NCBI GenBank assembly: GCA_003342815.1
Contig: PTEX01000485.1
Span: 62,001 to 126,000, forward strand
Direction of reading: 5' to 3'
DNA: 64,000 nt
Source: Eudromia elegans
Taxonomy: Eukaryota; Chordata; Aves; Tinamiformes; Tinamidae
Position numbers and translations under genes: made by a program. Each line of letters starts with the position of its first letter. Positions within the stretch are counted from its first letter, which is position 1. This document shows, one piece after another, positions 51,886 to 64,000 of this stretch. The notes under the pieces were generated by a model. That model saw nothing but the letters and a program-made list of their open reading frames with translations, searched no databases and was not told where the DNA came from.

Positions 51886-54800
51886 AACATGGACTTCTGA
51901 AGGTTTGTCTTTGTTTAAACAGCTCACATCATGATCAGTGATAAAGAATGCTAAACTTTACTTACAATCTTTTGTTTAAGAAAGAACAGTCTCAAAGGAA
52001 ACACTGCACATTCATATAATAATTTCAGATATCTCTGGTAAAGCCTCCATCTGCCATCAAACACTATACAGTAGACAGTGTATTTCTAATGCAAAAATCA
52101 CTAGATATGCAAATAAAGAATGTCTGCTGAGAACAAACTGCTGACTATGTTGGTATTCAGGATGATTCTTCTAGAAATAAACAGTAGCAGCTCCTGCAGT
52201 ACAAAGTGTATCTCGAACAAAATGTGACAGCCCTGAACATAATTCCCCGAGGGATGTAATGAAGGTTAAGAGGACTTTACTTATTCTAGGTTTGACCAAC
52301 AGGAAAACAGGAAAAGAAAAACCAGTAAAACAAAGTCCAAATCAGATCAAACTGCATTTGTTTACTCTTAAAATAGAGGTAAGTGAGTGTTAGGGGAACC
52401 TGTCAAAGGACTGGATGATCTGTGAATATAAAAGCAAGGCAGGGCCATGCCCTAGGGTAGACATCACAATACTGGTCTTTTCTTCAGGCTTGTCAGGTAA
52501 CACTGTTTTGTTGGGATAATTGCAAGTAAGTGACAATTGGTTGAAAAAATATATGACATGTAACACAATAGTTTACCTTTCAGAAGGCTTTGGTCAGTAT
52601 GTCGGAATCAAATTAAATGAAACATCTGCACATGAGGGAATGTTTTCTCTTTTGCAGTATAACTGGAGGAAATAACTTTATTTTCATTTTTTTTCCCCAA
52701 AGGATAGAGGTGCTATTGTATGGTTGAAATACCGAGTCAGAGACTGGTTCAGGTTCAGATGAGTGGTTTTATTTGATTTCAGTCAAGGCGGATCTGATCT
52801 CCAGTGTCTAAGCTGCTGATATGCTAGTCATAGGCAGCAAAATAAACACATTAATTAATATCGAGGAGCTTCATAGAATGAATAGGACACATTTAGGATG
52901 CTCATCTCTTGTCTGTAGGTGGCATCAGTGTACTGTATGCAAGTCAAAAATAATTAATTATGCCGATAAATCTTGCTTTCCTGGCTTCTGTTATGAAGTA
53001 ATCAAACCAAAGAGCTGAGAAAGTACTCTAGTATTCAGGGTACCAATTTCTGAAAGAAAATGCAAGGCAACAGGAAAAATAATGTGTTTTTTGTTTGTTT
53101 GTTTTATTTTCTTATAAGTAAACATGGGCTCCCTTCTCACTGTTTGCGTCAGCATTTTTCTTAAATGTTGTCTAGCAAGTGCCCAGAGAGAGAAGTTGAA
53201 TATTTATCGATTTTTTTTTTTTTCATGTGGGGTTATAGTAGTCAGTTTTTTTCTGGATTCTGATTTACAAAGGCTGAAAGTGAACTTTTTGCTCTAACCT
53301 AGAAACTATACAAGTGCTTTTATGAATTCAAAGGGAAGAAGAAATATTTCTCTTACTCTTCTCACCCTCCCAAAAGTGTATGTCTTTTAAAATGGTTAAA
53401 ATATCAGTGAATAGTATTTTTAAATGACATTTTTAATAGTAGAGGTTATGCCATATTGTAGCCTGTATTACCCATCTAAGTGGGCTGCAGGCACTGGTCT
53501 CTTTGAGTGGTGCTTGTGAAATCCCTCTGGAATGCATGCTACGGCTTACCGCCAGGTGGAAACTGGTGACCAGTCAGGCTCCACTTTTGACCTGCAGTGC
53601 AACAACAAAAAGATTAGCAAGCTTTAAAATATGCTGAAACATGCTGCCTAACCTCTAAAGGGCATTGAACATGACCCCTAAAATTGCATGGGGAAAAAGT
53701 ATTGCACAGATGTGCAGCTCATCTTAAATACTACTCACAGAATGAGCAGTAGCAGTGAGACACTTTTTCTCAGCAAAATAAGGTGTTTTGAAAATCTGGG
53801 AATCAGTTTCCTTAACAGAAGCTTTTTAACTCACATAGCTAATGGACAAGAAGGATTTGTTAGTAACCTCTATTATATGCTGAGATGAGCAAGGACTTGG
53901 GAGAGGACAGGCACTGTCCCCTGGAAGAAATGCTGGAAGAAATAATAAGTCCCTTTATATAGTTTTAAGTATTTAAAGAGTCTTTTTAAACAATCCTTAT
54001 GCTTTTCAGACCAGAATTCACAATATTTTCATTATTTTGTATTAGACTGAACACATTTAAAGTACACACAAGGTTAATAGATAAGATCAAGGCCATTTTC
54101 AGGTTGGTATAGCATGCTATTTCCATCCAGTGTAGTAATATCAAGGGACAAGAAGCGTTCAAGAAATTCTCTGAACTTCTGTGCCAGCACAGTGAGCGTA
54201 CTCCTTTACACCTCTTTTCCATCAGTTCTGATCCTTTCCCAATGTAGCAATGATCAAAGTTCCCATGCTTGAACCAGTGATTTGCATGGGGAGGGTGAGC
54301 AAAGGTACCCTTTGATTTGAGTTTGCTACGCACACAACCAGAATGTATCTCTGCCAGGCAACTGGGCAAGGCAAGTACGTTGGCATATGGTCCTTACTGC
54401 TGCTTAATTTTTAGCAGAAGAGAAGTAGACAAGACGGCTGAGGCTTCTACATGCCAACAACTGCATCGAGGAGCACATACTTTACCCTTAAATCCTTTAA
54501 AGCCATTCAGTAAGTCAAGTTGTCATAATCAGGATAAAGTCTAAAAGCCAGAAAGGTAGTTATCTCTAATGTTGCTAAACTCTTAGTTGTGTAGACTTAA
54601 TCAGACCTGCATTAGCTATACATAGTATTGCTGTGGAAGGGAGCTCAGCTCTGTGCTGTCACAGAAAGCTGAATCATATTACAAAATCACTGTTCTGTGT
54701 TTGTTAAGCTCTGTGTTATTGGCACCTAGGCTGCTTATTCCCTCTGCTCACTTGAAAGATATATGTATATATTTGTTTTCTTGGTGAAGTTACTGTAAAG

Positions 54801-56863
54801 AATTTGCCCTCATCCAATCCAAATCTACTAAACCAAAATTTGTCTGATGTTCATTTGACTGACAGGAAGCACTCAGGTTTATAGGTTTTCTTGCCTCCTG
54901 GGCACTAAGCTTTTCTAGGTATTCACCGTTTTGTTTAACCTCCTTTGTAAACCTGGACTGTTCAATAATGAATGGTTAGTGTAACATGGCACAAGTCATG
55001 AAAATGTCTTTAGTTCATGTGGTATCACTCATTCTCATCAGGTTAAGATGACATTTTCTGCTTTTTCAGCTGCCAAAATTTAAAATACCTTCCTCAAGTA
55101 GAAGATCCGTAACTTCTCTTAGGGTTACCATTTCTTAGTATACTGGATTGTGTTTGTTCCTTTTTTCCTTTTTTTTTTTTAGTCCCAGGATAGACAATAT
55201 TGTCTAGTGTCAGAATTTCCTATTTATAGTTTCATATAGCTTTTACCATCCTGAAATGCCTGGATTGCTGGGACAACTTTAATCTGCTTTTTCTTTCTCC
55301 TTACTTGACAGTTAAGATAAATGGCTATAATCTGTCAGGGGTATAGTAGAAGGTAAATTAATTCCTAATAGTGAGCATTTGCTGATTGAAGTGAGGTGGT
55401 GTAGACTTTACTTATTTTTTTTCATTGTACCTTGCAGATCTTTTAGGAGTTTTTGAAAATAAATACTGTACCTCTTGCTCCTGAGAACTGTGAATATACC
55501 TGTTCAACGTAGTGTCAACAAATGCCCAGTGGCTTATACAGAACACCGGCTGTGCTATATAAATTTATAACAAGTAATTGGGTCAGAGATTGCGGCAGTC
55601 TTTACAGAAAGAAAAAAACAGACAGCTTCTTTATAATCCCTGTACACACTCTAGCATAATGGAAACACAAGCATTCTGGTCACAATTTCAGAATATTAGG
55701 AGGAAAGATAAATTAAATAAGTGTATTAATTTCTTCTACAATTTGTCATAGCCTTAACCTCCTAGCAGCTATCAGAATGTTGTGTCCTAGAAGCTGCCTG
55801 CTTTATTCAATACACTCAGGATTTGAGAATGTCACCAGTGCGGAGGAAGAGGCCCTTCAGTCACACCTGCCAGTCTGTGAAGCTCATAGGGGACTTTCCA
55901 ATGCGCCGCTTGCATCTTTTCATATAGTGCTCTTGTGCTCAGGTTTCCATTTAGCAGCTCTATTCACCTCACACACTTCTTTTCTATATCCAGAGAGAAA
56001 GGATTGTTTTCACAGGAAAACAGCCAAGGTCATAGATCTTCTTTTTCTCGTTAATAAACAGAATGGAATACACTCAATAGAGCAAACTGGGTTATCTACG
56101 GAGAAAGGATTTGATTTAACTAGTGCACCAAGTTCTCATCTGGTATAAACTAGCTACATGAATTTACAGCAGGTAAGAAACTGGCCAAAGTACTGCAAGA
56201 CTCTGACTCTCTCTCACACACACAAAAAGGAAAAAAAAGAAAAAAAAAGTCCAGGCTGATAATGACACACTTGAATTAATAAAATAACTGGGTTGACGAT
56301 TCTAATTTTGCCTCAGTCATTCATTCTGAAAAGATCATTTTCTAAGTTCATTTATTTGATCACTCTCAATCTTCTGTCTTTGTGTCAGGTCCACTTTCTC
56401 CATCACATCTCAGATAATACATGTGTTCCTTCATGCTGCTCTGGAATTTTATAGCAACACAGAATATGCTGATTTTGGCAGCATGCCAAAATATTTAAAT
56501 AAAACATATATGGCAAACTGCTTAAAATAAGTCTAAGCTACCAAGGTCTGTACCTTTGGTATTATGTCCATATGTTGGTATGCTTGAATATAATAGATGA
56601 TACGGGGGGCCAGGGTCCCGAACACAAGATAGCAGGTAGATATGGACATATTTTCATGTAGTTATGTTAAGATACTCTAAGATACCCTGAATAACTTCAC
56701 TTGATTAGATTAATGTGCAGTCACAGAGTAAAGCAAAAGAAAATTAGTGTGAGGATCAAGAAATCTTACAGCTCATTCACTGCTTCGAGACATTGCTGCT
56801 GGTCCTCGTTGGCATCTGGCTGTGCCAGAGTCATAGAAATATAGCAGTTCTGCTGCCATCTGC

Positions 56864-56885
56864 TTTTTTTTTTTTTTTTTTTTTT
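56864..56885. repeat. Poly-T tract before a gap
   Basis: 22 T followed by 'ctgt' and then N. Confidence 0.95.
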
Positions 56886-56889
56886 CTGT

Positions 56890-56945
56890 NNNNNNNNNNN
56901 NNNNNNNNNNNNNNNNNNNNNNNNNNNNNNNNNNNNNNNNNNNNN
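56890..56945. other. Assembly gap (56 N)
   Basis: 56 ambiguous bases adjacent to poly-T. The frame spanning it is meaningless. Confidence 0.97.
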
Positions 56946-58129
56946 GCTTTAAATCCACATTCATATTAACTTGTATGCATTTTGCCTTTTTTTCTTCAGC
57001 TCTGTCGCTATAATTTTGTAATATCATTGACATGACTGCGTTTTACAAAAAAAGTATAAGTGAATCTAAAAAGTGGATTCCATGAATATTTCACTGTTTA
57101 TAATTAGCAGTGAATGAATTGCTTTGACAGTGTAGGTGTATTGTTTTAGAAAAGTTTTATGATGAGTTAATGGTTTATTTTAAAAACAACAGGATTTTTT
57201 TTTTTTTCATCTAATATTCTAAAGTAAATATTTTTTTCTGGTTTCTGATCAGTTTTGCTTTGATTTATTGAAGTAGGTCAGAAACTATAATGGTAAATGG
57301 AAGATATCAGAGCAAAAAGACTAATTGCAGCTGTTCATTTTTCACTCAGCAATATTTGCTGAATGAATTTTTTAGCCTTGCTTCAAGTTGCCAGTGAAGA
57401 TAATTTTGAGACATAAAACATAAAAAAGGTCTAGATCAATCTCACTGTACATGTTTCAACTCCTTCATGCTTTTCCACAGTTTTGAAAATTTAGTCAAGA
57501 GAAACCTGGAATATAATATAAAAGTACCAACATGGATCAAACTAGTGGAGTCTCTGTTCAGACCTGACTGAGGCTACTAACGTGTGAATTTGCATAGTTG
57601 TTCAGGCAGCTTCTGTTAAGCATTCTTGATCACTTGACAAACTAGGACTTTTGACTGTGTTACTTATTCTTGACTTGACTTGAAAATTATTCTTGAACCC
57701 TTTCTTTTTTTTTTCAAAAGGTTCTTGTCTAGCTTTTGCTCAATTGAATAATCAAGTATCTAAGGAGTGAACAATACATACAGATGTGTGCCCATGCATA
57801 TACATTGCTTGGAGCTGTGAAATAGAACGGAAGTCAAAACTGAGGCCTGCCATACCAATGACAGAAAACTTACACTATTTTTATATATTACTCAGTTGAA
57901 TAACTTAGGTGATTATTCTTAACTGTCAGCATCTCCTTTATCCCCTTTAAATAATAAGGGGGTTTTTTTATCTTCAGATTTTAAGCTCAGCTATATTATA
58001 AGGTTGTTTCCTCTGCTAACAGACTGGATCAAGTTACAAAAAGAAAGGTGTTAATGCTAGGTACTGATGAAATGTAATCTTGCTGCATTTGGAGAAGACA
58101 AGAAGCTTTACAAGTGTGCCTGTCAGAAA

Positions 58130-58260
58130 GGCACTCATCCTTTGAACATCTTCCCTGGCATGAACAGCTTTTTAATTTAATTGACAGATCAAACTGCCGA
58201 TTTACCACTGGAAAAGGTTACTGTACATCATATAAATTAGTGGCCATCTAGCAACCTGTT
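58130..58260. promoter_or_regulatory. Candidate homeodomain/TALE composite site
   Basis: 'ttaatttaattgacag' at 58172-58187 joins TAATT-type homeodomain cores to a TGACAG site. A small hairpin, GTGCCT-7-AGGCAC, lies upstream. The functional role is an inference. Confidence 0.18.
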
Positions 58261-59687
58261 TAAGGGTGAGTTTTGATACTGAGTTTATATAGGATTTTGC
58301 AAATTAATTATTTCAATTGACCTTAATGCTTCAACTATATGTAAATTATGCATTAGAAGGTCACTACAGAACCGGGAGAGATCAACTCTTCAATCTTGGC
58401 TGAACGTAAATTACACTTACACTTACTTTAAATGCCCATAACCCTGCTAGAAATTTGTAAATGGCCTTCAGTGTAAATGAGAAACAGTCTTCTCTCTTAA
58501 GATCGAATTTTGACCTAAGAAAGTCAAAGTTTCCCTTTCTCTTTCCTTTTCCCTTTCCTTTTTTCCCTTGTTAAATTATGAAATTTAATGTTATTATGGA
58601 AAGAATGTTTTAGGAAAGTCTTTCTCCTTTATGGGCCTCGTTTTATTCAGTACTCTGAAGCTGTTTATATGGAAGCTGGGAAAGACAGATTTTGTAATAC
58701 TGTACTGCAATATAATATGTAATGATGACATTTGAAATTCTTCTGTACTCTATCAAACCATTATTAAAATCTGCTAATGCTTATGGATGAGAAAGAACAA
58801 TTTAAAGCACATTTTTTCTGTTTGGTTCAAATTTGTGTTCTAAGATTATTTTTCTTTTTCCTCCCACAACATAGATTATGACATGTCAGAGTAAGTTGTG
58901 AGGAACTTTCCATGAGGAAAAAGATTGCTAAGAAATACATCTTTTGGTTATAGAGAGAAGAGCTAAGAGAAAAAATGTCTCTGTTGGCCTCTGGGATAAA
59001 AAGACTCAGATAATTTATCTTAATAATTGCAGTCCACTTACTGTAATAGAATAAATATATTCACTCAGAAGAAGGCCAAATGTTTTAGAAACTCTCCTTG
59101 GAGTTGTGTTTGAACCAGAACATGCTGGGCTAATAATTTAAAATGACTGTGCTAGGGAGACTCTAGTTTGGTTGCGTCTTCTATTTAATGTGCATCAAAA
59201 GACTGAAGGTTTAATGCTTACTATAATGCATATGACCTCCTACAAATTCAAACTATCTCAGATAAATAAGTTAAAAAAAGTAATTCAAAATATTTCTAAG
59301 TCAAAGTTCATGGACTTAAATCAAATTATAAACCAGGAATCATAGACAGGTTTTGGCATAGATCGGAAGCAATGGGTCAAATCGTCAAAAATATGACCTC
59401 ATCACAGAACAAATATGGCTGATATTCATTTTAACTCTTTTGGCCAGGAAACTACTGAAATATGGAAGATATTTCCATAAAAGGGAAGATATCCCTTTTT
59501 TTTTTTTTCCAAGTTTTGTACCTTACAAAATGTGTAGAAAAATTCTAATTCTCTGGATAAAGGACTTTGCGTCGAATCTTAAGTGATATCTCATTTTCTG
59601 TATCTTTTAAAAATAATTTATTTTAACAGTTATTTGTGTTGTAAAATAGCCCAAAATACCCTGAAGGAATACAAAATTTTCTCCAAA

Positions 59688-59709
59688 ATATCAAGAAAAT
59701 TCTTGATAT
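59688..59709. other. Perfect 10-bp inverted repeat with 2-base spacer
   Basis: ATATCAAGAA, then AA, then TTCTTGATAT. About 200 bp upstream another inverted repeat (AAAAGGGA / TCCCTTTT, 59479-59499) occurs. Both are AT-rich. Confidence 0.9.
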
Positions 59710-59759
59710 AGTTATATATCTTATATACTATTCACGTATACATAGGTGAATATCAAATA

Positions 59760-59827
59760 TCTTTCTGTCTATCTGTCTGCCTATCTGACTACGTAGCATT
59801 TTATTTTATTTTATTTTATTTTATTTT
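59760..59827. repeat. (TCTG/TCTA)n followed by (TTTTA)n
   Basis: Imperfect 'tctgtctatctgtctgcc' units precede about six TTTTA pentamers. The latter is the same pentamer as 4182-4216 on the opposite strand. Confidence 0.92.
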
Positions 59828-62800
59828 GGATTGTGTTTAAGACTATTGTTATTTTTTAATTGAAAATTCCTTCCATATTGAGGTCTGCTTTCTGATTCTC
59901 AGAAAAAAATAATTTTCCTGTCAAATACTACCAAGATTTTTTCTGTCTAGTTTTTGTTGTAGCAGAAATGGATTTAATTTTTGGAGACAAATGCTGTGAA
60001 ATAACTGTACAGATTTAAAAGATATGCACATGCTATTCTTTTAAGTCAAATACACCTTTTTTATTATTATTGTGGCTATTTTTGTAAGAAAAAAAATAAC
60101 AAGATGGAAATCATCTGGTAGCAAGGGAACTTCACCCAGTTTTTCAGCTGGGTTTGAGGATATCACTCAACATTCTTCAAAGAATATATATTTTTTATAA
60201 GTAGTATGATGCAAAAGGTGTGCAAGGCAAAGGTCAGCAGTAGAATGTGGGGCCTTATGGTTTAGAAATATAATAGAGGAAAATGAAGTTCAGAGAGATC
60301 ATTCAACTACAATAGAGATATAAAGAAAACCTTAGGGGAGGGGGTTGAAAATGAATCATCTAGGCAGGAAGCTGCTGTTATCCTCTGCAACCGTACTTCT
60401 TTCCCATGTGGTCAGAAATTCAGAAGGAGTTCCAAAGGCTGCTTGTGTGATATCTCGTTTAATGAATAGGTCAGAGAAGGACAGAAGAAGCCTTTATAAT
60501 TCTGCACCTGATTGTAGTCAATGCACCATCAAAGACACCTGATGAAAGATGTAAAGTTTCAATTGTTCTCTAAAGACTAAAAAAGGTCTCTGCAGGCGTT
60601 TGAAATGAATAGGACTGAGGAAAATTAGAAGGCTGCTAAAGAGTGGACTGCAAACTCAAGGTTCTTGCTAAGGAATAGCTCAAAATGTGATTTGACCCTG
60701 CAGTATATAAATATTCTCTTTTCTGTTACATTTCCTACCTAGCTAATTATATGTTTGCTTGCAGTTTGATGTTGCAGATGGAAAAATGTATTGTGATTTT
60801 TCTAAAGTGCACATGAAGAGAATATGATCATCAGGCAGAGAGGTTGTACTCTCTTTATAAAATTTAGTGATATTGTGTTCATTTTTCAATGCTGTCACCA
60901 GAAAGATACAACCAATGTACAGGAAATCTGAAGTAGTTTTGACTAATAGGATGTGGTAACATTTTTCTTGTATTTAAAAATAAAAGATTTTTTTTCAGTG
61001 TATTGCAAGGAATATAAAAGTGATAAAATTAAGAAATTAGATGTATCCTCCTATTGGAGAGATCTATTTTGCTATATTTTATAAAAAAAAAATGAGAAAT
61101 TACAGTATTGCAATTTGACTATAGTATTAACTAGAATCAAAATAGTAGATGAAACTATATAAATAGTGTGCAAGAGTTGTGACTGGCGTCCCGCAAAATA
61201 GTTGGGAAATAAACTGAATGTTATGGTAGGTCTATCATGTTGGTTGCCCTTTGATTCTCTTTTTCTCCTCAAAGATAATATTGTGTTTTATTTTTTTAAA
61301 AATAATTTATTTCATGTCAGGATAATCCACAAATATTCTTTCAGGTAAGATTTATTAAAAGAGCTGTCATAATTCATTTTGATCTTGGCTGTAAGCACCT
61401 GCCCTTTTATATTTCTGCTTGAGTTATGGATGCAGAATAAAAGATAAGGCAAAAGCCTAATACCTACATAACCAAAAAGGAGCATGACTTCTTTTAAGAA
61501 AACATGTCTTCTTCTGAGTATCTAAATGGAAGTCATGTGATAAATGTTGTTCAGGTGAAGACAGAGTTGCTTTACAAATGAGGCGTTTTAAGAGCGAGGT
61601 ACTACCTTTAGGTCTGGCTATATTCCAAACAGTTGTTTCAGCTCTTAAAGATTTTATTGCCACTTGGTTTCATTTTGTTAATCTTTCAAGTACTGGAAAT
61701 AAAGACCAGATGAGTCCATGATGTGTCCAATTATCTACCATCTTAAATAGCTCTATTAGTTGAAATAACAGCAAGAATACTCGAGGGCTGTTCTGTGGAA
61801 ATTGTTGCTTTATGTGGAAAAGGTGGCACATTAGGACAAGTTTTCTTTCCCAAATTTCCTTTTCTAAAATGAAGCTCCCAAACTTAAGTTTGAGTATAGA
61901 GGGATCTATAGAGTTACTATGGCTTTTCCTAATAAAGAAGAATAACGTGAACCTTTTGATTATATTGGATGACACAAAAGTAATTTTTTTCATCACAAAA
62001 AGTGAATTTAAGAATAACTCTTTAAACTTCTATATTATTCAAAAAGATACATGCTGCCAGATTTCCTATGTGAAATTCGAATTAATATGAAAATTATTAT
62101 GAAAATTGCTAGACAAGTGTAATGGAAAATGGAATTGTTAAAGTATAGCACTCTTTCTCAAAAATATCTGTCAACAGATGAGTCTGAAAAATTCTTTTAT
62201 TCAGACAAATCACTTTTGTTCTGTAAAATGACAAATTAACAGACATAGTAGATGTAAGAAGAGCAACAAAATCATGAGGCATCGTAAAAGCACCAGTAAC
62301 TGAAGAGAGGATCTGAAAGGAGGATATGAGCATGAGAAGATCAATGGGAAAAATTAAACCATAACCATATGTGGAGGTGTTCTGAAATAAAAGGTGTGGC
62401 AGAAACACCTTTTTCATAATTATCTTGCTATATGTCTATTCTTGGCCATGTCTTTTTGCAGCATACCTTAACTGTTCTTTCTTGCACTGTAAGGCTGTGT
62501 TATATACAAATGAAGTCTTGTTGTAATTAGAAGTCACAATCACTTGGAGCAAGGAAATCTTGACAATTTGTTATTAATTTTGGAACTCAGTGAAACCACA
62601 TGTACCTTGTTGCCATTCAACTCTGGAAACGGAGATATCCTTGCATCATATAGAAGGTTAAAATATAATCAGAATGTTTTTCAGGATGTTTGGGTTTGTG
62701 CTTGCATTTAACGCAACTTTCCTAACCTAACCTTTGTTTTGTTTTAGTGTTTTAAAATAGAATGCATTATGAGATAGAAACAGTAGTAAGAGGTTACTAC

Positions 62801-64000
62801 CTGAATGGGTTATACTGGAGGTTAGCTTTTGCAGTTTGACCAGTGTTTGCCTTTAGAGAGACTGCCATTGAGGAGAGCTCTGAGGCTGTGTTTAGGTGGG
62901 TGCCTGGCCTAATCAGGTTTGCTGTCGTCACAGAAAAGCCTGCATAACAAAGCACTGGCATAGAACAAATGTCATCCACTGCATGCAGGCTTTCTATAGA
63001 AAAACTTGGTCTCAGTCTAGATGAGACTTGTAAGGACCTTCTCTCTGAAACTTCTTTCAGAACTTGACAGCTTGGATCGTAGAGTCAGACCAGCTACAAC
63101 ATCCGTTGTCATTTTGTACCTGCATAGAGATTTTAATGATGATGATGTTAAACTAATGTGAGGCTGAACCAGTCTTAGCTGGAGGACTTGTTTAAGCATC
63201 CCTTACAAAAAACCCATAAAAGTCTTCTTGCCCCTCAAAGTCATGTGCAGCCTCTCTGGATATAAGGGGAACAGTTTGGAATGAATATGAAAAGAGAAAG
63301 GAAGATGGGTAAATCAAAAAGCACTGACTGACTGATTTAGGAGTGCTGTTTCTGGGCCCAAGTTGAAGATCACATGCCAAAGAATTTATCCAAATGATGT
63401 TTATGCTCTATAAACGCTTTTATTCTCTTCTTTATTGCACACTTATGTTTCTTCTAGTATTATTAAAGCAATTTCTAATTGATGAAAAGAGAATCTTCAG
63501 TGTCAATAGGCTTTGGTTCACCTCCAGCAGTGAAAGTACATGACATGGAAAATAAGGTAAAACCACATTCTTGGTTTTACCATAACAGTCATGAGGTTTC
63601 TCTGTAGAGTAATCTGTGCTGTAATGCTGGGAATTTGCACTGGCTGTTCATTAGTTCTAGTATCCAAACCAATACCTGAGATACCACATCATATGTTTTT
63701 GCAATCACTTTCATGTTTTTTAACATAAAAATTATTTTTATTGCTACCAAGTAATATATTTTACAGTGACTCAAAAACAGTTAAGCTTATGGTAAATTTA
63801 AATGGGAAAGAAAAGGGTATTTATTTTTACTTGAACTAAATAATATGTTTTTGTGTGGCAGCAATGAATACACTATGTAGCCTGTTGTCCTTTGGAGCTG
63901 TGAACATTGTATTCCCTGTGTTCCACTAGTTAGAAAAAGCTATAGTACGATTCAGACATACACTGATATTTTTTACAGCAACAACTGATCGAGTAGGCCA

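Larger units (their letters stand above)
7333..64000 (+). other. GPC5: GPC5 intron downstream of the exon (5' part, over 56 kb)
   Basis: No further exon with glypican similarity is visible on either strand, so this is read as one very long intron. It holds the CR1 copies and simple repeats listed separately. The longer stretches without any feature are roughly 8140-9690, 12710-18100, 22000-25250, 29350-31740, 38040-40670, 41000-44590, 46270-48510, 51900-56860 and 60000-64000. They are AT-rich, stop-dense unique or anciently decayed sequence in which I recognise nothing. A nested non-coding RNA gene or a small nested exon cannot be excluded by eye. Confidence 0.75.

Noticed and set aside
55777..56148. 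123-codon open frame on the + strand
   Set aside because: No family resemblance, no supporting signals, and not distinguishable from chance.
1..64000. CRISPR arrays, operons, prokaryotic or phage genes, tRNA and rRNA genes
   Set aside because: No regularly spaced repeats, no dense coding and no recognisable RNA-gene cores were seen. The window is vertebrate intronic DNA.

Overview
This is a vertebrate nuclear window, most likely avian. It is AT-rich and almost entirely non-coding. It carries several CR1-type LINE tails ending in the characteristic 'attctatgattct'-like 3' motif, many microsatellites and homopolymers, and two short runs of N at low-complexity sequence. The six-frame reading shows only short frames (at most about 130 codons), as expected for intronic DNA.

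One real coding segment is visible: a 126-bp internal exon at 7207-7332 on the + strand. Its translation contains 'GGLADQLCANELAAADG' followed by 'LPCWNGEDVV', a match to the C-terminal part of the core of glypican-5 (GPC5), a GPI-anchored heparan sulfate proteoglycan. It has a good acceptor (polypyrimidine tract plus CAG). Two donors compete: one at 7333 that preserves phase 2/2, and a GTAAGA 8 bases earlier.

Layout: 1-7206 is the 3' part of one GPC5 intron. 7207-7332 is the exon, probably the penultimate one. 7333-64000 is the 5' part of a very large following intron. The introns hold CR1 fragments on both strands. Plus-strand copies lie at about 6736-6870, 8000-8110, 33805-33890 and 48520-48700. 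Minus-strand copies lie at about 21458-21890, 28556-29340, 35495-35600 and 51145-51885. There is also an older, doubtful RT-like relic near 37560-37920. Simple repeats include (ATT)n, (TTCCC)n, (GA)n, pentameric (AAAAT)n in both orientations, and a 40-nt uninterrupted poly-T. Several short exact tandem duplications and small perfect inverted repeats are also present.

A few less AT-rich islands hold clustered transcription-factor-like motifs and are candidate conserved non-coding elements: near 4480-4870, 11690-12000, 40680-40910 and 58130-58260. I found no complete gene, RNA gene, CRISPR array, or evidence of a novel biological system. The most useful follow-ups are the exon's donor choice and the candidate regulatory islands.
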